This document shows positions 46,651 to 58,188 of a stretch of DNA of 64,000 nucleotides, piece by piece. Origin of the DNA: Malus domestica (lineage: Eukaryota; Streptophyta; Magnoliopsida; Rosales; Rosaceae); assembly GCF_042453785.1 (NCBI RefSeq), contig NC_091661.1, forward strand, positions 31,425,501 to 31,489,500, given 5' to 3'. Position 1 is the stretch's first letter. Each line of letters starts with the position of its first letter. A program made the position numbers and the translations under genes. The notes beneath the pieces are model-generated. The model was not told the DNA's origin, made no database searches, and saw only the letters and a program-made list of their open reading frames with translations.

Positions 46651-47091
46651 AAGAAGCAAGCGGCCTTTTATCACAGTAGTAGAAAAGTATTGTGCTCTTG
46701 CATGATGACGTGGATTCAAACCTCATCGGTTGCTAATTTAATATTTATTCTAACAAAATCTATCGTTTCAAAAATCTGTTACTCAGAATATTCATTTACA
46801 AGAAGAGCCATGTCGTAGATGTTACAGATACAATTTTCAGAATCTAAAAACAGCTCTCTGGTTGGGGATACTCGACTGAATGTGTTTAATTTTAAGCCTA
46901 CTTCCTTCATCAAACACCGTCTCCATGATATAACCGCCGTCAAACTTCATAAGAACAGCTATAAACCTACGGGCAGCAGAAAACAAAACTTTGAAAGCGG
47001 AGTAGGCGGGTGACTGTCCGTGACTGTTAGAACTTATCAGACTTACATAACAATAAACAAACAATATACATGGCCTTACCATGATTTGAAA
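46651..47091. other. 3' flank of RRP41
   Basis: Probable RRP41 3' UTR from 47091 down to about 46800. A possible B-box-like GACGTGGATTCAAACCTC lies near 46710. No gene. Confidence 0.4.
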
Positions 47092-49338
47092 CTACGTGCC
47101 TCGGCGATACTCCAATTGCTTTGTATTCTCTAGTAATACCTACCATAGAAAACCCAGATTAAAATTCCAATAAAGATGGCAATACTGCAACAAAAAATGA
47201 AGCAAACTCTCATTGAGCAACAAGCACTGTCCAAATACAGTGGCTACATGTCAAGGCAGAACTTATCACTGCAGGGGAGGAAAAATAGAGCAAAAAAGTG
47301 CTTACTTGTCGAATATATGTTGCAACTGCCTTGCAGCCCTCGATTGCAAGTTGCATTACGTTTTCAAAAATGTCCAACGGTAATTTAGCATCCATCTGCA
47401 TCAACGATCATCACGAATAAGTGGTTTACAAAAGGCGCTACAAAGAAGACACTGTACATGCCAACTAACACAACAATTGTAACTTAACATTGTGACAACA
47501 GATTGAGAAACAAATATGACAATTACCTGAAGAAGAGTCACTTTGTCCAACTTTGGCATAATGCCTAAAGTGACATCAGCGCCTCCAGCACTATCTTCTA
47601 CATAGTTTAAATCTGCCAAACCAGCAACAATAAGCTCACATGAATATTACAATGGCCTTACAGGAGCCGTACAAGCATAAGGTAACGTAAAAGTTTACCA
47701 AGTAGAGGTGTGCTATTAAGGTAGCCCGCACTACAGGAAGTAACAAGGTCACGCATTGGAATTCCAGCATCTGAAAGGGCCAGGGTTGCAGCATTGATAC
47801 ATGCAGATCTAGTACCTGCCAAAGATAAAATAAATAAAATAATCGAACTCAAGGATAGATCTTTCCGTTCTTCAATTAAAACATTGAAGCAACCTGTTCA
47901 AATCCAAAAGTATTTGCTAAATAGTAAATAGTTAACATTCTAACCGATACACATATAACAGGGACAACCATGGTACTTTGTTAACAGTGAACACTATCGA
48001 TCACATCTCTATTTCCATACGATGCAACAACAGCGATAACTATTAATGAACTGCCTGCAGCATAGGTTGACCCTCAAACACGAACTACCTCAATAGTAGT
48101 TAAAAAACAGAAACAAACAAACAGCTTTAATAAATTCAAAAACAAGTGGTTAACGTACATGAAATGACATGAGGAGGCTTCGTTTTTCAGAAAATAAGCC
48201 TGGATCTACAAATATCTTGACTGACAGGACCAAACATTCACACACACAAAGGAAACATATCATATAGGACCTACGGCTGCAATGAGACATCGGGATTTAC
48301 CTCCATCTGCTTGGAGAACTTGCACAAAAATATCAATCTGCAGTAAACAGATACAAGGCTCAGAAAAGAACAAACTAAACATTCATCGAAGAAAAGTTCC
48401 CAAGATGCATCAGTAGAACCTGAGTCCGAGGCATTAAATGAGTCATAATGCATGCTTCCATGGTTTGCCGAATAACAAGAGAAATCTCTGTGGATCGTCT
48501 GGACAGCATCAAAGATACACATTTTAATGCTATAGTTTAATTTAGTTATGGATACAACACTCTTATGTTGAATTTTATATTGATGATGATCCAAAGCATG
48601 TATCTATGAACATGAAATAGAATAGAATATATCACCTATCACCCTTTGGTTTCCTCATGCGATCTCCAGTACTAAAATTTGCCATGGTGTACTCACATCG
48701 CACCTAAACTTATTAACAGTTGCAAACGACATTACATATGCCTGTCAGGTTTATCATACTAACCACAACATAGATAAGTTTAACACACAGAGACTTAGAT
48801 GAGAACTATTACCAGTGCCCTGTCATTCATCTGTTGGCTCCTATTTGGGACCTAGAAAACAAAAGTACATTAACAGCTGGAATGAATTAAAATTGAAAAT
48901 TGTACAAGACCTTTTAAATAATAATGAGTACCACGCACAAGATCATTAAAATTTTATATCAAAATTATAGAATGAAGAGAAAGTGTTGGCTAACCTCTCG
49001 AGGGCCATACACTGCAGCAATGACTTTGGTGTTCCCCATCTCAAACACAGCAGAACTGAAATTTGATATGAAAGATCATTTTTTTTTTTTTTAAATTACA
49101 AAGATTAGAAAAGAAGAATCAAGGCTTTAGTAATTCAAACCCGTCAGCTTTGTCCACAACACCAATCTCTCCTCGAATTTGTCTCATCTGGGATCAGAGA
49201 AAATAGATTTAGTTCATAAATATAATTGACAACTTATAACGATTATGATTGAATAAAATGGAAAATTGAGAGATGGAAAATTACTTCCATGGGCCGCCGA
49301 CCATCTAAGCGAAGACCTTCTGGGCTCACGTACTCCAT
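47092..49338 (-). CDS. RRP41: Exosome core subunit RRP41 (RNase PH family)
   Basis: Eleven exons (49338-49285, 49187-49141, 49055-48995, 48851-48813, 48703-48636, 48498-48420, 48337-48301, 47815-47699, 47612-47527, 47395-47306, 47139-47092) encode 241 residues, the same length as Arabidopsis RRP41. The start MEYVSPEGLRLDGRRPMEMR and the segments GSAVFEMGNTKVIAAVYGPR, RRSTEISLVIRQTMEACI, LQADGGTRSACINAATLAL and DLNYVEDSAGGADVTLGIMP are family hallmarks. It ends KQLEYRRGT. RRP41 is one of six RNase PH-type proteins in the ring of the nine-subunit exosome. It acts in 3'-5' RNA processing and decay in nucleus and cytosol; the plant ring keeps phosphorolytic activity through this subunit. No unusual residue was seen. 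A leader intron upstream of 49338 is likely. Confidence 0.97.
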
Positions 49339-50514
49339 CTGTTAGAACTTCGTAACAACCAACTTAGGAAACCACATAGATAACAAGAACAAATAGTAGC
49401 TAAACCAATCACTGTCTAAAATTTAAACGCCATGACAACCAAACTACAAAGTTCCATAAATTAATGCATAATGGCTTTGTTTCAGCAACAATATGGCTAT
49501 GCTATATCATGGTTCATGCCTATACTTATCAAAAAATTAGACAAGCAAGACGGAAGTAACAACAACAACAACAACAAAGCCTTTTCCCACTAAGTGGGGT
49601 TGGCTATGTTGTTGTTGTTGTTAAAAGGATTCGACGTAAACTAGGAGTGCCGGCTGTCGACTAACCAAAAGGAAGTAATGAAAGACGGAAGTAAATCAAG
49701 AAAAAAATACTTCACTAACCAAAAGGAAGTAATTCAAATAAAGAACGCTAACTCTCAGAGAAGAAGCTAACTTTGTTTTCACCTTCCCTTCAACACCCTC
49801 AACAACTCTTTACACTCGCAAGAAAAAATCAGTAACGAAAGGACCACCTTTTATCTTTTAATCATGAAACCCATTACAGCAGAAACCGTTCTCAATTAAG
49901 ACAATGAACGGGTATGGTGGAATACTCAAATCATTGGAACCCACTTCCTAATGACTCTCAAATGCAGAATAAACCACGATAATGTTAATCTGTTATGGGC
50001 ATACACTAAATTTCTAAACACTAAATTAGATTTCTGACTCTCAAAGACAGAAATTAGATTTCAAAACACTAAATTAATTACCTAATTTGGGGTGAGAGTG
50101 AGACTCGGACTCAGTGTGGTGGTGAGAGAGATCGCGGGTTCTGTTCTGTCCGTGAGAGAAAATCGCCCGAGAGAGAGATCGTTAGAGATAGCGGTGGTTG
50201 TGTGGTGAAGGAAGGCTGGAGAGTCAGAGACGACAGTATGGTGTGGTGGTAGGCCGGTGGCTGGCCGGAATTCGACAGAGAGAGTCAGATGAGAGATGAG
50301 GGCTCGGCGAGGGAGGGCTGCGCTTCGAGTTCGATGGATGGAAACAAATGAACCACTGGAAGATTTTGGAATGGTTAGAGAGCAGCGGTTTTGTGTTAGG
50401 GTTTGAAATGATGAAGCAGTGCACTCATGGTGTTGGGCTCCAGGTCAGAAATAGTCCAGCCCGCAGCACTTTTGGGTTTTTATTTTTCACCGCCTTCTTT
50501 GACGCTCTCATGCA
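49339..50514. other. RRP41 5' UTR intron, leader and promoter
   Basis: AT-rich sequence to about 50090, then a purine-rich leader (read CT-rich on the gene strand) with GAGAGAGA runs near 50110-50290. No other gene. Confidence 0.45.
49558..49622. mobile_element. (AAC)n...(GTT)n retroposon remnant
   Basis: A run of AAC repeats, then AAAGCCTTTTCCCACTAAGT and GGGGTTGGCTATG, then a GTT run. The CCTTTTCCCACTAAGTGGGG core beside AAC/GTT repeats is a widely dispersed plant retroposon tail that I recognise from many genomes. Family name uncertain. Confidence 0.6.
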
Positions 50515-51632
50515 AAATACCCGCGGATCTGGGTTATCCGCCTATTTAAATTTCACGGTTACAGTTATGGGTAATCGTTTAGATAAATAAACGGTTATGG
50601 GTATAACCGTTTACCCATGAAATTTTAAGGAAAACTAATGAAAAGGGCTTGAAAACTTTGAGTTTTAATGATAAAGACAAAATAAAGGGTAAAATGAATA
50701 GTACCATGATTGACTTTTTAGTGTAAAAATGTGGTTTTTCGTTAAAGTGAACAGTACCGGGTGCTTTTCATTAAAGTTCCCTTTATTTTATATATGTAAA
50801 ATTAACACAAACCATGTTTTATATCTAACAAAACTTAGATCAATGCTATTGACTATAGTGCATGGTTTATATAGCTAATTATATATATATATATATATAT
50901 ATATTATGTTAATACTTTACATTATAGGTTAAATAACTCAAGAATATTGTCTTCTAAACAGTTTTCGTAACAAAAAATACTTAACAAATATTATATTACC
51001 TTCATTGGTAACATGGATTAGTAGTAAAAGTTTTCCCAAAAGATTAGGAAAATAAATAACAATTCCCCTCAGCCCCACTCGTTTAATTCAACCCAAGACC
51101 TGTTCCTCAAACATGTTGCAACTTGCCATTTCAACTAATCCCTCACTTTTGTTAGCATTGTTACTGCAATTTATATATCCTATATTCCAATTTTGTTTTG
51201 TAAAACTAATTTTCTTGCTTTTTCATTCTATATCAATTAAAAATATCGTTCGTAAATTATTATTTCAATTATTGGAATGATATAAGGACTGAAAAACTTA
51301 AAATATGGAAATGTATGATGAATGTACCTATTACGGTGTTTAATTGTTATAAAAAAGAAAATTATGACAATTTTGTTTTTTAATTTTTAAGTTGTTAAAA
51401 AACATGTAGACGGGTGAAAATGGGTAATGGTAAAAAAAAAAAAAAAAAAAAGATAAACGGGTAAAAAGTGTAAATGGGTAAACGGGTATTAAACGGTTAT
51501 GATTAAATGGGTATGGGTATAACCGTTTAGGCAATTACCCAACGGGTAAACGATTATGCGGGTATGATCATAAACAGTTATGGGTAAATAACCGCAGTTA
51601 CCCGCCCGCCATAACCGTTGCTCATCCCTACT
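50515..51632. mobile_element. hAT-like non-autonomous element, nested
   Basis: The right end, read inward on the minus strand, starts TAGGGATGAGCAACGGTTAT and GGCGGGCGGGTAACTGCGG, a typical hAT-type terminus. Degenerate GGGTAAACGG and CGGTTATGGGTA repeats fill both ends (50530-50620 and 51410-51610). The interior has no transposase. A family A MITE (50627-50783), an (AT)n run (50880-50904) and a poly-A tract interrupt it. Confidence 0.6.
50627..50783 (+). mobile_element. MITE, family A, copy 4, nested in the hAT-like element
   Basis: Starts AAGGAAAACTAATGAAAAGG and ends TTCATTAAAGTTCCCTT, the best-preserved ends in the window. It contains GAGTTTTAATGATAAAGACA and GTGAACAGTACCGGGTGC. It interrupts the GGTTATGGGTA-repeat element, so it inserted later. 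Confidence 0.85.
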
Positions 51633-52319
51633 CATGGCCCTTTTGAACCAGGTGTGCCCATTCCCTTTTCTTTTCTCTTATTTTCTGTTTTATTTGTTAT
51701 TTTATATTTCTTTTATTGTTTTTTTTCCTATTTTTATTGTCCTAGTTTACTTACTTTATCTTTGTTAGTTGTTTTAAGTATTTATTTTAGGACTTATTAT
51801 TTTTGTTCCTTTTCATTTATTTTATTTTCCACACCTTAAGGACAATGTGTGATTTAAGTTTGGTGAAAGAAAATAAGAACTTTTAGATTTATTTATTTAT
51901 TTTTGAGTCAAATAAAAATTTTCATTCTTTTGAAGTTAATATTCATAGATTATTTTAAACGTTATAACAAATGAACATGATGAAGATTAATCTCATAGTA
52001 GAGTCTTTCTATTTTTCGTTGCTTAGACACTAATTCATGAGTATACTTTGAAAATTTGCACGTTCACACCAACATGGTTTGTGGGAAGTGAGATTGAAAT
52101 ACTTACTTTTTGTCTGATTTAATTTTTAATTTTTAAAGGCCCGTTACATAAAGAGCCATTACCGTTGTTTCTTTTTTACTATTGAAGAAGAAAGGTGACT
52201 CAATTTGTTGACTCTGATCTGATACACTGCAGAAATTCTACCTTATAGGTAACTTTTTGTGTATTGTCTTGCAAAAACTGTTACAAATTTGCCCAAATAA
52301 ATTAATACAATTATTTGTG
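51633..52319. other. T-rich spacer
   Basis: Low-complexity T-rich sequence (51640-51830). No gene. Confidence 0.35.
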
Positions 52320-52618
52320 CATGGTACGTGGGACGGGACGGGACGAGGCGTTCCGTCCCGCGTTTGGTGCGCCAAAAATGGATGGAACGGGCTGTTCCAC
52401 GGGACAGATTTTGAGTGTTTTTGCGTTCCACCTCCCCCCTGGAACGGGTTTGTTCCACGTTTGTGGAACGCAATGTTTTACCATTTTAAGACAAATATAC
52501 CCCATGTCTTTTTCAAAAATTACACCTTCGTTCCGTCCCGTCCCGTTCCGTTCCGTCCCGTCCCGTCCCGTCCTGTTCCGTTCCGTTCCGTTCCGTCTGC
52601 GTACCAAACGCACCCTAA
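52320..52618. mobile_element. Terminal-inverted-repeat element packed with GGGAC/GGAAC repeats
   Basis: The left end reads GTGCATGGTACGTGGGACGG. The right end, on the minus strand, reads GGGTGCGTTTGGTACGCAGA then CGG. The insides of both ends are degenerate tandem GGGAC/GGAAC units (GTCCC/GTTCC on the other strand), plus single units in the middle. Subterminal pentanucleotide arrays between GTGCGTTTGG-type ends are known from plant hAT-type MITEs. Long open frames here, reading RPVPSRPV-like, only reflect the repeat. Confidence 0.7.
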
Positions 52619-52629
52619 CTTATAACTCA

Positions 52630-54095
52630 TTCGTCCTTCATTCATGTAGCTCAATTCTCTCCTCGTATTTTTTTCTCTGCTTCTTTCCATGTCCTTGATC
52701 GTAAGCGTAAATCCTTCAACTTCTGTGCAGCACCTTGCATTTTTGGTCAAGCGAAAGAAGGTCCTTTCAATTGATGCCCAAGCTTGGAGAAGTTCTTCTC
52801 CATAAAATTCCTTACTGAAAGCACCCATCGCTAACGGTATTACCAGCGCTTGAAGAACCCCTTCCATCATCACTTGTAGTCTTGAGTGATGAAAAACATC
52901 TTATCAAATGATTCCCCCTTTCGAACAATAAAGTTGTCCGTCTTATAAATCACGGGCTTAAGATACTCGCAGAACACTTACAAACTCTTTCTCACTCACA
53001 TTTTGAAGCATCCAAACCTAGAAGAAGACGCAGCATTCAAGCATGTTACTTTTTTGATGATACAAATGCTTATACGAAGACTTGGTAGCCAGTACCAACC
53101 TGCAAATTTGCTTTGAGATATATCAAAACGGATAGCATGCCGATAACAGATATAAAAACTGCAAACAGGTTTTCCCATGCATAGCTGCTAGTCTGGAGGT
53201 TTTCCCATGCATAGCTGCTAGACTGGTTTTGGTTATATCCTTCTCGAGTTTCTTACGAAAATCATCAAAGCGTAGAACCCGGGTCATGTATTGCAGCACA
53301 AGAAGGAAGTTCAGAAACATCCTCATAGACCTCGAGCCCCTCATTATTTTTGCAAAAGAGCGAATAAATACCTGCAAAAACCGTAATACATTCTTAAACC
53401 AACAATTAAATGACGACGTTGAATCCATTAGGAACATCTGTCCTAGTTTGTAGTAATTAATATAGTTCAGGAAGGGAAAGGTCGGTCTCTTACAAGTGGA
53501 ATAGGAGCAACACCCAAAATTATCAATTAAGAGGCATGACCCCCAAATTTTTTTAGCTAATACATAACTCCTGCTCCACCCCTTAGCGATACCATCCTCA
53601 CGTCTCGCAGCCTGATCCTCACGTCTCACAGCCTCGTGTATAGCTCGAAGTTGAAAGATAATGTCAAGTACGTAAAAGATATAAGTGAATAATAGCAAAC
53701 TAAGAACCACTGGTGTCAACTTTTTGTCCAATCTGATACACTTCATGTCTTTGTTGAGTATAGGAATGTAAAAGAATAAAGGATCCACTGAGACAGCTAA
53801 ACCCAACATTAGTAGAAACACATCATTCCCAGCAAAGAATTCGCTAGATGAATTACTTGGTCTATATTTTCCATAATCGATATCGGCAGAACTCTGCCCA
53901 GTAGTTGCTGCAGGATTCCGGTTTGGACTACTGAACAGAACACAAGAAACATGAAATGGTACCAATCAGGAACAAAAACACATTAAATTTCACAAACCTA
54001 AGCATAATTTATTTGCCACAGATTGATTTATTTGTATATCTGGTTTACGAAACTAACCTCGGAATTTCAATGATCTCTTCCTCACGGGGATTCAT
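52630..54095 (-). pseudogene. Cyclic-nucleotide-gated channel (CNGC) gene, decayed
   Basis: Pieces lie in order on the minus strand. A start exon (54095-54058) reads MNPREEEIIEIPR. Exon 53930 to about 53483 reads VSVDPLFFYIPILNKDMKCI, then LRLIFYVLDIIFQLR-like helices and, after a one-base frame change, ILGVAPIPL. Exon 53371-53100 gives IMRGSRSMRMFLNFLLVLQY and later WENLFAVFISVIGMLSV. An exon from 53017 gives MLQNVSEKEF and, after another shift, EYLKPVIYKTDNFIVRKGES, and further YGEELLQAW and EVEGFTL from the cyclic-nucleotide-binding domain. Several frames are broken, and the pore segment between S4 and the S6-like part is missing. At 53167-53226 a 30-bp piece is tandemly duplicated. It derives from a CNGC1-like ligand-gated Ca2+/K+ channel and cannot make a working one. 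Confidence 0.88.
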
Positions 54096-55134
54096 GTATA
54101 ACCCAAAGGAGCTTTCTATAAGTATACCTCAAAGTTCTGTTGATACAGTTGGTACCTGCAAAGATGGAACAAAATATTTCATGAAAAATTTCGAACTACA
54201 ACATTCTAGTCCATGCATGAATCCCGGCACTGAAGCGCACAACACCAGTAATACCTCAAATCAACGCCGCCTCAGATTGGGAAACGTTCTTAGTGGAAAT
54301 TTGCAAACGAACAGTCTCGTTTTATAAAAAACAAGTAAAGTTCAATCAAAGTATCAAGTAAGTTTCGGCGAAATTTACGCTCTTAAAATGTTTCCAGTTT
54401 ATTATTGTTTCAACCTGGCAACTATTTCCTACAACCTTACCAGCAGAAAAATTAAGGATTCCGAGATTAGCTCTTATCAATGGGAATACGTGGACCTGCA
54501 TTGAGATCTGGTGTCGCTTATTGACATTGACATTGTATACAACATGCTATGTTGTATCGACAGTCTTAAAGTAATCATTTTGCTGCTGGTTTTCACCTTT
54601 TGGTTGTGTTGTGTTTGTTTTGATTCCCTGCGGAGAGAGCCCATAAATTGAACGGTTTTACCAACGAACTTCAACAAAAACATAATCTTTAGACACAAAT
54701 GAAGCATTACGACCTCAGAAAATAAGACGCCTTGCGTGAAAGATGAGAAGCAACCAGACTCATACGTTTTGCATGAGACAGTGAGGGCATCTGCTTCGCT
54801 TCTGCGAGGATATGCGTGTTTCGTGGTCTAATCTGGATATTGCTTTTCTCCACACACATTAAAGCAGCATATAGAACTGATTAGTGAATATATTACAAGA
54901 AAATAGCATACTTGAGAAATGCCATAGTTTATTTACACATAAATTTGATGATTGATGATTTCCATCTACAACGTTTGCACAAAGCAGACGGCAAGAATCA
55001 AACCGCACAAAACAATGATAGATTGTCAAGGAATGCCAAGTTTCTGTACAAACACAAATACTACATATATAGGAACTGCATATTGGTACACTTAGCTTAA
55101 TTACAGCAATCGGAACAAATGGCAGAACCCTTTG
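54096..55134. other. Spacer between CNGC remnant and yippee-like gene A
   Basis: This contains the 54330-54456 copy of the segment also found at 46190-46331, and the probable 3' UTR of the yippee-like gene. No other gene recognised. Confidence 0.45.
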
Positions 55135-56095
55135 CTACCAATCTTCCTTCACAATTTTTGACTTCTCAAATATGAACTTCCCTTCTTTGTACTTTTGCGA
55201 TGCCTCATAAGCTCGTTCATACTTCCATCCCAACACCTCACGGCAATCACCACAGTGGATATCAGCAACAGTATGCAGACCAGTTAAGAGATGCCTGTCT
55301 TCTTTTGCCCCAACAACGACATTCATCGCATGGGAGAACAGAAAAGCTCGGCCATGTCTTCCCTATAAAATGTTGGAAAACAACGTTAGACCCCACTTCC
55401 TATTCTCACACCCAAATATGAAATGAAACAAGACATTCCGATATTTTTAGATGCAATACTTTCATGTTACAAGATCTGGCACAAAGAGCAAACTACGTGT
55501 TCGATTCATGTAAAAATGGAAAGTTATCTTCGGATGTTCATTGGTCCATTCAGTTCAGTATTGATCACAGGCTTCACAGCCAAGAAACCTCATGATTAGT
55601 GACAAAGAAAAACGAAGAACAAAAAGCAGAGAACCTACAAAGACAGAGTCAACACCCCAATTTCAATTCTTCTATGACATTTACCCTTTGTGTAAAGGAC
55701 GGTGATTTTCAGACTCTCGTTTCTCCTCCTGCACTGTTGTTTCTATGCATTGGTTCTCCTTTACTCAATTCAATCCAACAGCTTGAGTAAAAAAAAAAAA
55801 AGGAAGGTGTGCAGGTGGATAAAAAGGAGTGCGGAAATCACATGAAACCCTATGCAAATCAGTTTAAAGTTCTACAAAACTCAATGATCATTTGGGAAGA
55901 ACTAGTAAAAAGTCCAGAGACACAAAAATTCAAATATTATTTTCTCAACAAATAAAAAATCAAAGAAGAATAAGTGAACAATAAATATTGTGGAAACCTC
56001 ACCTGAAAAGCCTTGGAAATTATATCATCGTGAAGGGAAACATGGTTTCTGCAATTACAACAGCTGTACAATCTAGGCCCTACCAAATTCGCCAT
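55135..56095 (-). CDS. Yippee-like zinc-binding protein A
   Basis: Two exons (56095-56003 and 55362-55135) encode 106 residues. The yippee motif C-x2-C-x52-C-x2-C is exact: C12/C15 in YSCCNC and C68/C71 in HCGDC. Family segments [38 protein letters not shown] and [20 protein letters not shown] are all present. Yippee proteins share a fold with the cereblon thalidomide-binding domain and MSS4. Animal YPEL5 works with the GID/CTLH ubiquitin ligase, while plant members have little assigned function. The gene lies 2.4 kb from a related gene in the same orientation with an intron at the same codon. 5' UTR introns up to about 56860 are likely. Confidence 0.95.
55722..55848. mobile_element. MITE, family B, inside the intron of yippee-like gene A
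   Basis: CTCCTGCACTGTTGTTTCTA at the left and AGGTGTGCAGGTGG with GGAGTGCGGAAATCACATG at the right are partly inverted. The middle CTCAATTCAATCCAACAGCT resembles other family B cores. Boundaries are approximate. Confidence 0.45.
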
Positions 56096-57382
56096 TAACA
56101 AATAAGTCCACAGCTCGAACCTCTAAACACCTCTCACTGCTCGGCAACCAGAGAAAAGCAAAAGAAACAGAGAAAACTTACACACGGGAGAGTAAAAATC
56201 TGTTAAAATTAAAACACGAAAATATGGATTAAGAGAAAGATTATGAATTTAATTACCAGCAACAAGATCAACAGTGACCCAGAAGCCTGCAACCAAAGAT
56301 AAGATTACCAACCAAATTAGCATGCAAGATTCCAAAAGTAAAATATTAAATTTTGAAAATTGAATGATTGGGTTTTGAAAGATACAGGATTTGCAATTAA
56401 GGGTAAGCAACAAGAACATTTAGAAGATTAAGATTAACAAACCCAGATTAAAAATGATTAAACAGGTGAATAGGAAAGGGAAAGTTGGAGTCTTTGAAGT
56501 GAAATTCATGGGGTATGACAAAATTAAAAAAAAAAAGAAGACCCATTAATTAATTAGGAATTAAAATCGGAAGGGATGAGGATCTGACCTGTTTAGCCAG
56601 TCACTAATTGTGATTAAAAAATGATTAAACTTTTTTATGAGAGCAGAGAGAGTTGGGAAATTGCTTTGTTCTTTTACTTGTAGAATTGAATCAATTGATT
56701 GCTAGCAATTAGCAGTACAATCAAAGTCGGGAAATTGATAGAGAAATTGCATTAAATTAAAAGAAAAAGAAAAGCACTAACCTTTTAACAGAGGGCTGTG
56801 AGACTTGAGGGTTGCGTACAAACTCTATGAGAGAGAGAGAGAGAGATAGAGATAGAGAGAGAGAGAGAGTTTTCTGCAATATTTTGAGTAGGATGGACTT
56901 GGTTGGGTCACAAAGAGCAGAGTTACGCGCGCTCCGATTGAGAGGCTCAACACGCGCAAGCTTAGCGGGGCTGTGCTACTGTTAACACAGTAGTACAATG
57001 TGGCCCCTAGTTTATCCCAAGTGTGTCAACTGCTATACCAGGGGCGGGAGAACTATATAAAATGAGGGATGCTGTCTATACATTTCTTTTTATCCTCTAC
57101 ATATCCTGTTAACATTTTTATTATTTTTAATTTATTCAATTCGATGATCAAAAATTAAAAGCGACGTAGAAAATATAAAATAAAATGTGTGAATAGTACC
57201 ATGCTGTGAAAGATGAACATCAATATGACAATGTCTCAAATTACAAAAATTCTATTGTGTGTGGGAATTTTAGCCGTTAAATTTTAGTTATTTATGTTTG
57301 ATCGAGAACTTGATGGAAAGAAAAATAAGAGAGTTTTTTTTTTATGTCTGGAGCATTAGTGTCCTGACATTTCTGTTTATAT
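56096..57382. other. Leader and promoter of yippee-like gene A, then spacer
   Basis: A GAGAGA-rich run at 56830-56870 (CT on the gene strand) marks the probable 5' leader. A family-B-like MITE may lie at about 57080-57200 (CTATACATTT at the left, GTGTGAATAG at the right, with TTTAATTTATTCAATTCGAT inside). Confidence 0.45.
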
Positions 57383-57461
57383 AGGAGAACTTTAATGAAA
57401 AACTTATGGTAATGTTCATTTTAACTCAAAGTTTCCAAACTCATTTCATTAGTGTTTCTTT
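57383..57461 (-). mobile_element. MITE, family A, copy 5 (internally deleted)
   Basis: Both family A ends are present (AGGAGAACTTTAATGAAAAA and CATTTCATTAGTGTTTCTT), but the middle is missing: ATGTTCATTTTAA is joined directly to CTCAAAGTTTCC. About 80 bp remain of 155. Confidence 0.75.
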
Positions 57462-58027
57462 TATATAATTATTTTTATGTGTCAATAATTTAACCACTGT
57501 TTTAACTAGTCAATAATATTAACAAGGTACATTTTGCGGGAAATGTTGAAAATACATTCTGATGGTAACAAGACAAATTGATATAAAAAACTACCGTTTG
57601 TTACATAGTTGGACTACTTCAAAGATATTTTGTTTGGAGAGAGGATTCTTGGAGGAATATCTAGTGAGGATTCTAAAAATTCTCTAATCACATTCGTTCA
57701 TTGTATATTGTGCAATTAGTTTTTATTAGATATTATTTATATAAAAAAATTATAATAATTTCTGATCGCACGATATATGATAAACGGATATGATTACATG
57801 ATTCCCGAAATCCTAATAAAGATAATCCAGCGAGAATGCTCCCGATTTTTTTTTAGCCTTGTATCTAGAGACGGATTCGCGGAAAGCTAAACATAAAAAT
57901 AAATTATTATCATCAAGTGGAGTTTTGAATTCGGCTTGCACGGGTCAAAACTCAACCACATGCGGGGAGCAAATAAGAGAAGTTGGAGAGCAAGGAACTT
58001 TAATTACCAATGGAGGATTTTATTTAT
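57462..58027. other. Spacer with a palindromic GGATTCT element
   Basis: About 57640-57850 carries GAGGATTCTTGG, TGAGGATTCTAAAAATTCT, GCACGATATATGATAAACGG and CCGAAATCCTAATAAAGATA. It is related to the element at 40725-40935. No gene. Confidence 0.5.
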
Positions 58028-58188
58028 GGAAAACTAATGAAATAATATTTAAAAATTTTGAGTTTTAATTAAAATAACAAAAAGATGTTGTAAGTAATAA
58101 GTAGTACTATAAATAACTTTTTTAAGTAAAAATATCATTTTCGTTAAAAGTGAATAGTACCAGAATGTTTTGTTAAAACTCGCTTCCA
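58028..58188 (+). mobile_element. MITE, family A, copy 6 (diverged)
   Basis: GGAAAACTAATGAAATAATA at the left, TTTTGAGTTTTAATTAAAAT, then TAAAAGTGAATAGTACCAGA and TTGTTAAAACTCGCTTCC at the right. Order matches the family, with more substitutions than other copies. Confidence 0.7.

Noticed and set aside
52257-52698. Long overlapping open frames of the RPVPFRPVPSRPVP and RNGTERNGTG type on both strands
   Set aside because: They are translations of the GGGAC/GGAAC pentanucleotide arrays of a transposable element; no start context or homology.
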